Below, piece by piece: positions 32,287 through 38,567 of a stretch of DNA of 38,567 nt. The DNA lies in the NCBI GenBank assembly GCA_016197405.1, contig JACPVR010000034.1, positions 1 to 38,567 on the forward strand, given 5' to 3'. Both the position numbers and the translations under genes were made by a program. The DNA is from Mycobacterium sp. (lineage in GTDB: Bacteria; Actinomycetota; Actinomycetes; Mycobacteriales; Mycobacteriaceae). The stretch's first letter is position 1. Every line of letters begins with the position of its first letter. The notes beneath the pieces were generated by a model that was given only the letters and a program-made list of their open reading frames with translations, did not search any database and was not told the DNA's origin.

Positions 32287-32367
32287 GGCCGAAGTGTGTC
32301 ACGGACGTGCCAGCACGGCTACCGTCGGCGCGCTACCGTCAGTTGACAGCTCGCACAGGAGGACACC

Positions 32368-32616
32368 ATGGCGCGCGACGAGATCGAGACCGAACCGGCG
32401 GCCGCCGCTCAGCCGGCGCGGCGGTTTGCGCTGCGCTACTGGGTTGCCCTCATCGTCGTCGCCCTCTCGGCGCTGTTCATCGCGCAGAACCGGGACCGTC
32501 CGCGGATCCACATCCTCTGGATAACGGTGGAATCCCCGATGTGGCTGATCCTGACCATCATCTTCGTCGCCGGCCTGCTGGTCGGTCTGCTGCTGCGCCG
32601 GCGGCGCCGGAGCTGA
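32368..32616 (+). CDS. LapA-like small membrane protein (DUF1049)
   Basis: 82 residues from ATG 32368, with GGAGG about 5 bases upstream, a strong ribosome site. After an Ala/Arg-rich head, two hydrophobic segments (YWVALIVVALSALFIAQN and MWLILTIIFVAGLLVGLLL) are separated by a short acidic/aromatic loop with WITVESP, and the protein ends RRRRRS. This is the LapA/DUF1049 plan of small inner-membrane proteins. LapA in E. coli partners LapB in lipopolysaccharide control; the role in mycobacteria is not established. The next gene starts one base after its stop, so they are likely co-transcribed. Confidence 0.8.
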   Translation: MARDEIETEPAAAAQPARRFALRYWVALIVVALSALFIAQNRDRPRIHILWITVESPMWLILTIIFVAGLLVGLLLRRRRRS

Positions 32617-32617
32617 T

Positions 32618-33700
32618 ATGCCGGAATCCGCCAAGGTGGTGCGGCCCGAGCCGGCCGGCACCGCGACCTACAGCCAGGCAACCCGACTCAACGCAGCCGG
32701 ATTGTCGCCCGCCATACGCCTTTTCGAGCATTTCGCGGACGAAGTTCCGCTGCCGCGGCCGCCGCAGCCCATCCTGCTTGCCGACTACGGGGCCGGTAAC
32801 GGACACAATTCGCTGCTGCCACTGTCGGCGGCGATCGCACGGATACGCGCCCGCACCCGGCCCGAGCACGCCGTGCTGATCGCGCACACCGACATCGCCG
32901 AGAACGATTTCACCGAACTGTTCAAGACGTTGGCCGACGACCCGGACAGCTATCTCAAGAAGGATGCGGCCACGTTCGTCTCGGCGGTCGGCAGGTCGTT
33001 CTATCAGCAGATCCTGCCGTCCAACAGCGTCACCCTGGGCTGGAGCTCATGGGCGGTGCAGTGGCTGCGACGGGTGCCGGCACCGGTCACCGACCATGTG
33101 CACGCCGCCTACAGCGCCGATACCGAATTGCGTGCCGCCTACGCCCGCCAGGCCGCCGAGGACTGGCACAATTTCATCGCCTACCGGGGTCGTGAACTGT
33201 GCCCCGACGGCCGGATGGTGGTGCTGACCATGGGAGCCGACGAGGGCGGCGACATGGGCCTGCGGCCGGTGGTGGACGCCATCGTCGCCGAATTGGACGA
33301 AATGTGCCGGGCCGGGGTGCTGACCACCGAAGAGGCGGCCGGCATGTCCATCCCGATGTTGGGCCGCACGGCCAAGGATTTTGTCGCCCCGTTCGCACCG
33401 AAGGGCCGCTTCGAGGGTTTGCGCGTCGAACATCACGAGGTGTTCGACGCCGAGGACAGATTCTGGACGCAGTATCAGGCCGATAAGGATGCCCGGGCGT
33501 TCGGCGCGAAGTGGGCCGCCTTCGCCCGCGCTTCGGTGCTGTCCCTGCTGGCCGACGAACTACACGGCCCGCCCGATGAGGCACGTCGCACCGAGTTCAT
33601 CGATCGTCTCGAACATGGTGTGGCGCAACGGCTTGCCGCCGACCCGGTGCGGACACCCATTCCGATGGCGTTGGTGGCGGTGCACAAGGTGGCCGGTTAG
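32618..33700 (+). CDS. SABATH-type S-adenosylmethionine carboxyl methyltransferase
   Basis: 360 residues from ATG 32618, one base after the LapA stop. The SABATH plan is visible: TYSQATRLNA (substrate/SAM entry), LADYGAGNGHNSL at 56-65 in place of the plant DLGCSSGPNT, FYQQILPSNSVTLGWSSWAVQ with WLRRVP, and VLTMGADEGGD. Plant members methylate carboxyl groups of salicylate, jasmonate and similar acids. The bacterial substrate is unknown; small aromatic or fatty acids are possible. Its stop overlaps the stop of the converging gene (TAG within TTAG), so the two transcripts collide there. Confidence 0.85.
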   Translation: MPESAKVVRPEPAGTATYSQATRLNAAGLSPAIRLFEHFADEVPLPRPPQPILLADYGAGNGHNSLLPLSAAIARIRARTRPEHAVLIAHTDIAENDFTELFKTLADDPDSYLKKDAATFVSAVGRSFYQQILPSNSVTLGWSSWAVQWLRRVPAPVTDHVHAAYSADTELRAAYARQAAEDWHNFIAYRGRELCPDGRMVVLTMGADEGGDMGLRPVVDAIVAELDEMCRAGVLTTEEAAGMSIPMLGRTAKDFVAPFAPKGRFEGLRVEHHEVFDAEDRFWTQYQADKDARAFGAKWAAFARASVLSLLADELHGPPDEARRTEFIDRLEHGVAQRLAADPVRTPIPMALVAVHKVAG

Positions 33701-34773
33701 CGGATGGTGCCCGCCCCCGGTATCAGCGGCAGCTCCAGCGGTGTCACCCAGCCGGGCGGCAGGTCGTTGACCGCGGGCACGGCGTTGAGTGCCCGCAAGC
33801 CGGTGGCCAGGCATCCGGCGGCCGCGGCGTCGCGTCCGGAGCCGTCGGTGAACCGGAACGCAGTCTCCTGGAAGATGCTGGGTGTGCCCTGGATGTCGAC
33901 CCGGTAGACGTCGTTGTCGTTGCCGGTCGGCCAGTCCGGCGCGGCATCCAGACCGATCCGGTTGACGTGCTCGAGCTGAATGCGGGTCTGGCCGCGGTAG
34001 ATGCCGTTGATGGTGAACCGCACGGCTGCCACGTGACCCGCCGGGATGACACCCTTGGCCGATTTGCGTTCGGTCGGTGTCACCCATTTGTCCCACGTCG
34101 TGGTCATCTCGTCGAGCTCGATACCCGCGGCGTGCGCGATCATGGGAACCGTTGCGCCCCAGGCGAAGATCAGGATATCCGGATTCTCCAGCAGCGGCCG
34201 GTACTCCGGTTCGCGGCCGATCCCCATCTCGAATTCGTAGTCACCCTCGTAGTTGGTGTAGTCGAGCAGCTCGGAGGCGCGCACCAGGCGCACTTCCGAG
34301 CACAGCCCCATCAGCGTCATCGGGAACAGGTCGTTGGCAAAGCCCGGATCGATACCGGTGGTGAAGCAGGACGCGCCGCCGGCCTGGCAGGCCTCTTCGA
34401 TGGGTGTGATCCAGTTCGGCGGGTTGACCTTCATGGCGGGCCACACCCACGGTGTCATCGACGTCGAGCACACATCGATGCCCGCACGCAGGAACCGGCT
34501 GATCAGCCGGATGTTGTCGTCGGCGTGGGCGGCGGTCGGACCGTAATGCACGAGGGCGTCGGGCTCCAGGGCGATCAACGCGTCGATGTCATCGGTCGCC
34601 GCGATGCCGATCGGCTCGGCGAGCCCGCAGATCTCCCCGGCGTCGCGGCCCACCTTCTCGGGATTGCTGACGCCCACTCCCACGAGTTCGAATCCCGGAT
34701 GTTTGACGACCTCGGCGATCACCATCCGCCCCACGAAACCCGTCCCCCAGATCACGACCCGCTTGGGAGCCAT
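33697..34773 (-). CDS. DAP-dehydrogenase-like NAD(P)-dependent oxidoreductase
   Basis: 358 residues from ATG 34773, with GAAAGG upstream. The longer frame to 35013 runs into the divergent gene and is not used. N-terminal MAPKRVVIWGTGFVGR holds G-x-G-x-x-G at 10-15. The middle contains DVCSTSMTPWVWPAM and CFTTGIDPGFANDLFPM, and the C-terminus KGVIPAGHVAAVRFTING. This is the dihydrodipicolinate reductase-like/2,4-diaminopentanoate dehydrogenase-like group of actinobacteria, whose substrates are mostly amino or keto acids. The exact reaction is unknown. No other lysine-pathway gene is nearby. It is divergent from the PE-PPE gene. Confidence 0.8.
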   Translation of the reverse strand: MAPKRVVIWGTGFVGRMVIAEVVKHPGFELVGVGVSNPEKVGRDAGEICGLAEPIGIAATDDIDALIALEPDALVHYGPTAAHADDNIRLISRFLRAGIDVCSTSMTPWVWPAMKVNPPNWITPIEEACQAGGASCFTTGIDPGFANDLFPMTLMGLCSEVRLVRASELLDYTNYEGDYEFEMGIGREPEYRPLLENPDILIFAWGATVPMIAHAAGIELDEMTTTWDKWVTPTERKSAKGVIPAGHVAAVRFTINGIYRGQTRIQLEHVNRIGLDAAPDWPTGNDNDVYRVDIQGTPSIFQETAFRFTDGSGRDAAAAGCLATGLRALNAVPAVNDLPPGWVTPLELPLIPGAGTIR

Positions 34774-34964
34774 CTGTGCCCTTTCTCTGTGCTGATGCCT
34801 ACGATCCACCATGGCATGACCGGCCCGATCCTGGGCCGGATCGACCTCTTGCAATGCACCGCCGGCGCCAATCCGCGCTATCGGCGATGGGCCAGCAAAC
34901 CCATGACTAAGATCCCGCGCAGGGGCTGATCGCCCGCGGCCGGGGCGAGGCAAGGGAGCACAGC

Positions 34965-36293
34965 GTGGGGGCATCGACCGGTCGGCAACGGATGCGGCGT
35001 ACCGCAGCGACATCGGTTCCGACGGCGGCCATCGCCGGCATCGCGGTCGTCGCTTCGGCGATTCTGGGCGTGACGCCCACGCTGTCCACCGCGCCCTGGG
35101 TGCTCACCGACTCCCCGGCGGCCTACTGGGTGCCGGGCGCCAAAACCGTCACCGGCCCGCCTGACTCCGCCTACGAATCCTTCGCCGACGCCGTGCTCGA
35201 CAACACCGCGGGCGCTCATCAGCCGATCACCAAGGTCGACTACGCGGCCGCCATCTGGCCCATCACGAAGGGCCTGTTCTTCGACGCCACTTTCAACGTC
35301 TCGGTCAGGGACGGGGTGACGGCACTGCGAACAGCCACCGGAAGCCAGGGCGGCAACATCATCTACGCCAACTCCCTGGGAGCTGTGGTCGCCACGGAGT
35401 ACATGCGCGAAGCCGGCGTCCAGGGCAACACCTACGTGTTGGTCGGCAACCCCAACCGGCCCAACGGCGGCATCATGCAGCGTTTCAACGGGGCCACCAT
35501 CCCGATCCTGGATCTGTCCTTCACCGGTGCCACACCCACCGACGGCGACGTCACCTACGACATCGCCCGGCAGTACGACGGCTGGACCGATTTCCCCAAG
35601 TACCCGTTGAACCTGCTCGCCACGGTGAACGCCTTGCTGGGTATCGCGTTCCTGCACGGCAAGTATCCAGAAGTGATCGATCCGGCCGCTCTGGACGATT
35701 CGCCGAACGTCGACAAGCAGGTCTGGAACAACACCACCTACTACCTCGTCCACACCGACCGGCTACCACTGCTGATGCCGTTCGGCTTCCTGCCCAAGCC
35801 GCTGCTCGACGCGCTGGACGCCCCGCTGCGGGTGCTGATCGAACTCGGTTACGACCGCAGCAATTACGGCAAGCCGACCGGCGCCGGCTGGATACCGTCG
35901 GTGAATCCTGTCGATATCGCACACGACGTGGTGGATTCGACCGCAAAGAGCATCACCGCCGAGACCGCACCCCCCGCAACCGAGGAGCAAGACGGCGACG
36001 AGTCGGCGAAAACCGCTGCCCGACATGGGGTTGCCGAAAGCGCCGCCGCCGAGAAACCGGAAGCCGTATCGCAGGACGACGGTACCGATGAGACGCTGGA
36101 ACCTTCCGAGCTCGCCGATCCCCCTGCTGATACCCCTGCCGACACCAAGGCCGATATCAAGGCCGAAATCAAGAGCGAGGCCGAGACACCGGACAAGCCC
36201 GGCACCACCGAACCGTCGGGTGACACCGCCGCCGGAAATGGCGCGGATCGCGACTCGGCCGGCACCGGGACAGGATCCGAAACGGCCCCGTGA
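34965..36293 (+). CDS. PE-PPE-domain serine hydrolase without PE/PPE head
   Basis: 442 residues from GTG 34965, with AAGGGAG upstream. An N-terminal hydrophobic segment (AAIAGIAVVASAILGV) would export or anchor it. The PE-PPE domain spans about 50-330: PAAYWVPGAKTV, nucleophile elbow IIYANSLGAVV (Ser137; Ala in place of the usual first Gly), LVGNPNRPNGG and LVHTDRLPLL (probable His). The last 110 residues are low-complexity, Ala/Asp/Glu/Lys/Thr-rich (PADTPADTKADIKAEIKSE) and disordered. No PE or PPE secretion domain is present, so it is not a type VII substrate by sequence. Its role is probably as a lipid esterase at the envelope. Confidence 0.82.
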   Translation: MGASTGRQRMRRTAATSVPTAAIAGIAVVASAILGVTPTLSTAPWVLTDSPAAYWVPGAKTVTGPPDSAYESFADAVLDNTAGAHQPITKVDYAAAIWPITKGLFFDATFNVSVRDGVTALRTATGSQGGNIIYANSLGAVVATEYMREAGVQGNTYVLVGNPNRPNGGIMQRFNGATIPILDLSFTGATPTDGDVTYDIARQYDGWTDFPKYPLNLLATVNALLGIAFLHGKYPEVIDPAALDDSPNVDKQVWNNTTYYLVHTDRLPLLMPFGFLPKPLLDALDAPLRVLIELGYDRSNYGKPTGAGWIPSVNPVDIAHDVVDSTAKSITAETAPPATEEQDGDESAKTAARHGVAESAAAEKPEAVSQDDGTDETLEPSELADPPADTPADTKADIKAEIKSEAETPDKPGTTEPSGDTAAGNGADRDSAGTGTGSETAP

Positions 36294-36306
36294 GAAGGTC
36301 GATGGC

Positions 36307-37047
36307 ATGACTGCGCTCAACGGAAAAGTCGCCCTGGTCACCGGGGCATCGGCAGGCCTGGGTGCCGCGACGGCGAAGCTCTTCGCCGAGCGCGGCGCAT
36401 CGGTGTTCGGGATCGCCCGCGACGCCGACCGGATGAGCGAGGTTTTCGCCGACATCCCCGACGGCCGCTACTCGTCGGTCGATATCGGCTCCTCCACCGC
36501 GTGTGCGCAGGCTGTGGCCGATGCCGTATCGGCTTTCGGCCGTCTCGACGTGCTGGTGAACGTCGCCGGATTCCACCAAATGCGCCACACCACCGACGTC
36601 ACCGACGACGACTGGAATCAGGATCTGGCGGTCAATCTCAACGGCCCGTTTTTCCTGAGCCGCGCAGCGCTGCCGCACCTGCTTTCCGCCGGCGGCAATA
36701 TCGTCAACGTGGCGTCGATCGCCGGCGTCGAGGGCGAGGTCTACTCGGCCGGTTACTGTGCGGCCAAACACGGGCTCATCGGATTGACCCGCGCGCTGGC
36801 CATCGAATTCACCAAGGAGCAGCTGCGGGTCAACGCCATCTGTCCGGGCGGCATGCTGACCGCGCAGGTCACCGAGTTCTCCGCACCCGACAACGCCGAC
36901 TGGGATCTGATCATGCGGATCGCCTCACCGCGCGGAATGATGGACGTCACCGACGTGGCCAAGACCATCGCATTCCTGGCCAGCGATGACGCCGCCGCCG
37001 TGCACGGGGCGGTGTACCGGGTCGACAACGGTAAAGGCGCGGGCTGA
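36307..37047 (+). CDS. Short-chain dehydrogenase/reductase
   Basis: 246 residues from ATG 36307, with AGAAGG about 9 bases upstream. The earlier in-frame start at 36025 lies inside the PE-PPE gene. Classical SDR: TGASAGLG at 12-19, NVAG (N-x-x-G), catalytic Ser137 in NVASIAG, and Tyr150/Lys154 in YCAAK, with PGGM in the cofactor-closing region. The short C-terminus with GAVYRVDNGKGAG is usual. It reduces or oxidises an alcohol/ketone with NAD(P); the substrate cannot be told from sequence. It begins 13 bases after the PE-PPE stop, so it may be on the same transcript. Confidence 0.88.
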   Translation: MTALNGKVALVTGASAGLGAATAKLFAERGASVFGIARDADRMSEVFADIPDGRYSSVDIGSSTACAQAVADAVSAFGRLDVLVNVAGFHQMRHTTDVTDDDWNQDLAVNLNGPFFLSRAALPHLLSAGGNIVNVASIAGVEGEVYSAGYCAAKHGLIGLTRALAIEFTKEQLRVNAICPGGMLTAQVTEFSAPDNADWDLIMRIASPRGMMDVTDVAKTIAFLASDDAAAVHGAVYRVDNGKGAG

Positions 37048-37138
37048 GCGCACATCACGATCGTCAAAGCGGTTGATAACAACGCGATCACGCGCCGCGC
37101 GGGGTACCGCCGGCTGAATCGGCCGCTGTTAGCTTGCC

Positions 37139-38353
37139 GTGGTGAGTCCTTTCGCGATCGATCGCCATCGCCTGCGCGCGGCTGCCGCCGCGTTCGCCGC
37201 GACGCTGCTGACCGCGGTTGGTGTGACGGTCGCCGAGGCGCCCACGGCGTCGGCCTATTCACGTGAAGGTCTGCCGATCGAGATCCTGGACGTGGCGTCA
37301 CCGTCGATGGGCCGCAATATCCGGGTGGAGTTCCAGGGTGGCGGGCCCAATTCGGTGTATCTGTTGGACGGCCTGCGCGCGCAGGAGGATTTCAACGGCT
37401 GGGATATCAACACCGCGGCGTTCGAGTGGTTCTACGACACCGGACTTTCGGTGGTGATGCCGGTCGGCGGCCAGTCGAGTTTCTACACCGACTGGTACCA
37501 GCCTGCCGTCGGAAGCGCCGGGACGTTGACGTTCAAGTGGGAGACGTTCCTGACCCAGGAACTACCGGCGTGGCTTGCTGCCACCCACGGTCAGAGTCCG
37601 GTCGGCAATGCCGTTGTGGGCCTGTCGATGTCGGGCAGTGCGGCGCTGACGCTGGCGACCTGGCATCCCCAGCAGTTCATCTTCGCCAGCTCACTGTCGG
37701 GGTTCTTGAACCCGTCGGCCGGCCTGTGGCCCACGTTGATCGGGCTGGCGATGTCCGACGGCGGCGGCTACAACGCCCGTGCCATGTGGGGCCCGTCGAG
37801 CGATATTGCCTGGCGCCGCAACGATCCGATGGTCAACATCAACCGGCTGGTGGCCAACGGCACTGCGCTGTGGGTGTACTGCGGTAGCGGCATGCCATCG
37901 GATCTGGACACCGGCGGCGATTTCGGCGGCATGTTCAGTGCGCAGTATCTGGAGAACATCACGCTGAGCACCAACAAGGAGTTTCAGCAGCGCTATGTGG
38001 CCGCCGGCGGCCGCAACGCGGTTTTCAACTTTCCGCCGAACGGCACCCATAGCTGGGGGTACTGGGGAGCGCAGCTGCAGGCGATGAAACCCGATCTGCT
38101 GAAGGTACTTCGGGTCGCACCACCCCCGCCGCCGCCACCGCCGGCGCCGGAAGCTCCGGCGCCCGCGGCGGCCGATCTGCCGGCCCCCGAAGCGGCACCG
38201 GCCGTTCCGGTCGCCAGCACGCCCGCGGCGGATGCGGTGCCCGGAGCATCGACCGCCCTTGCCGCCGTCGCGGCGCCGGCCACCACTGCACCCGCGGTGG
38301 TCGTCCCGGTCGCGCCGTCGGTCGCCGTACCGGCGCGTGTGCCGGGCCGCTGA
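37139..38353 (+). CDS. Antigen 85-like mycolyltransferase with Pro/Ala-rich tail
   Basis: 404 residues from GTG 37139 (the next codon is also GTG, equally possible). A signal peptide ends near TASA (about 39), so the protein is exported. The Ag85 fold is clear: LPIEILDVASPSMGRNI, NSVYLLDGLRAQED, VVMPVGGQSSFYTDWY, nucleophile elbow GLSMSGSAAL (Ser163), YLENI (the catalytic Glu position) and NGTHSWGYWGAQL (His). All three catalytic residues are in place, so it could transfer mycolates to trehalose or arabinogalactan. After the domain, about 75 residues are Pro/Ala-rich (PPPPPPPPAPEAPAP and on), unlike classical Ag85A/B. A TTAGCT -10-like hexamer 7 bases upstream suggests a leaderless start. Confidence 0.88.
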   Translation: MVSPFAIDRHRLRAAAAAFAATLLTAVGVTVAEAPTASAYSREGLPIEILDVASPSMGRNIRVEFQGGGPNSVYLLDGLRAQEDFNGWDINTAAFEWFYDTGLSVVMPVGGQSSFYTDWYQPAVGSAGTLTFKWETFLTQELPAWLAATHGQSPVGNAVVGLSMSGSAALTLATWHPQQFIFASSLSGFLNPSAGLWPTLIGLAMSDGGGYNARAMWGPSSDIAWRRNDPMVNINRLVANGTALWVYCGSGMPSDLDTGGDFGGMFSAQYLENITLSTNKEFQQRYVAAGGRNAVFNFPPNGTHSWGYWGAQLQAMKPDLLKVLRVAPPPPPPPPAPEAPAPAAADLPAPEAAPAVPVASTPAADAVPGASTALAAVAAPATTAPAVVVPVAPSVAVPARVPGR

Positions 38354-38371
38354 GCAGCGGTCGACACCGCC

Positions 38372-38567
38372 CTAGTCGGCGCCACCATCGGCCTGGGTCC
38401 CCTCCCCGTCCCGGTGGCGCAACAGGCGTTCGGGGTGGAAGTAGTCGTTGGTGCGTGCGCCGCCGCTGTCGAGGTGGGGTGGTGGGATCCATTCGGTTCG
38501 TCCGTCGTCGCGTTTTCGGGTTTGCCAGCCGCCGGGTTGGATGAGGTGGTGGTGGCCGGGGCATGCC
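38372..38567 (-). CDS. DUF222/HNH (13E12-type) protein, C-terminal end only
   Basis: The minus strand from the window edge reads ACPGHHHLIQPGGWQTRKRD, then EWIPPPHLDSGGARTNDYFH and PERLL, ending in TAG at 38374-38372. This is the C-terminal end of a DUF222/HNH endonuclease of the mycobacterial 13E12 repeat family, with the CPxHHH turn and the ARTNDYFHPERLL tail. The last part DGEGTQADGGAD is acidic and variable. The start is outside the window. Such genes are multicopy and linked to repetitive elements. Confidence 0.82.
   Translation of the reverse strand, partial: ACPGHHHLIQPGGWQTRKRDDGRTEWIPPPHLDSGGARTNDYFHPERLLRHRDGEGTQADGGAD

Noticed and set aside
33697..33700. Overlapping stop codons of two converging genes
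   Set aside because: The overlap is real (TAG and TAA share bases) but common in compact genomes, so it is not reported as a finding.

Overview
The window is high-G+C actinobacterial DNA and is almost certainly from a mycobacterium of the fast-growing (Mycolicibacterium) type. The main evidence is the mycolic-acid FAS-II operon (fabD-acpM-kasA-kasB-accD6) preceded by its regulator mabR and by aceE. Supporting evidence is a one-cysteine AhpE peroxiredoxin, a mycothiol-dependent formaldehyde dehydrogenase, an antigen-85-like mycolyltransferase, a PE-PPE-domain hydrolase and a DUF222/13E12-type HNH gene end. From ahpE to the lipid kinase (about 9.5-25.7 kb) the gene order follows M. tuberculosis Rv2238c-Rv2252 as I remember it. 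No alignment was run.

Layout. 1-1.3 kb: C-terminal part of a large cadherin/VCBS-type repeat protein. 1.4-2.7 kb: an organic-peroxide module (ohrR, ohr, doxX-like) with a clear palindromic operator. 2.8-6.2 kb: a patatin-like protein, three small reverse-strand genes (zinc-ribbon-like, ANTAR-like, acidic repeat protein) and a phosphoribosyltransferase/hydrolase fusion with a DosR-box-like site placed as an activator site. 6.26-9.36 kb: a compact genomic island in a tRNA-Val gene, bounded by 47-bp direct repeats. It carries an OLD-family ATPase/Toprim nuclease with an inserted SAP-like DNA-binding motif and a frameshifted gene for a GGGLYTG-repeat protein, and has no integrase. 9.3-11.1 kb: tRNA-Val, ahpE, a DUF3052 gene and a lipoprotein gene. 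11.25-20.9 kb: aceE, mabR and the FAS-II operon, with a TTTTGT-N9-ACAAAA operator upstream of fabD. 20.98-25.7 kb: glpD, a TetR regulator, an FAD-linked oxidase of the alkyl-DHAP synthase type and a diacylglycerol-kinase-like gene, which suggests glycerolipid metabolism. 25.7-30 kb: DUF3145, a serine beta-lactamase-like protein, mscR, its metallo-hydrolase partner and a secreted glycosidase. 30-38.4 kb: a StyA-like monooxygenase, a SHOCT membrane protein, a LapA-like protein, a SABATH-type methyltransferase, a DAP-dehydrogenase-like enzyme, a PE-PPE-domain protein, an SDR and an Ag85-like protein with a Pro/Ala tail. The window ends in a DUF222/HNH gene fragment.

How the genes work together. 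aceE makes acetyl-CoA, accD6 supplies the carboxyltransferase for malonyl-CoA, fabD loads malonate on AcpM, and KasA/KasB elongate meromycolate chains. MabR probably controls this from the operator at about 15.5 kb. The mycolyltransferase-like protein at the far end belongs to the same cell-envelope theme. The ohrR-ohr, ahpE and mscR groups handle peroxides and formaldehyde/nitrosothiols. The tRNA-Val island is the clearest foreign insertion and the best candidate for an undescribed system: probably phage or plasmid defence, by analogy with other OLD-family nucleases.
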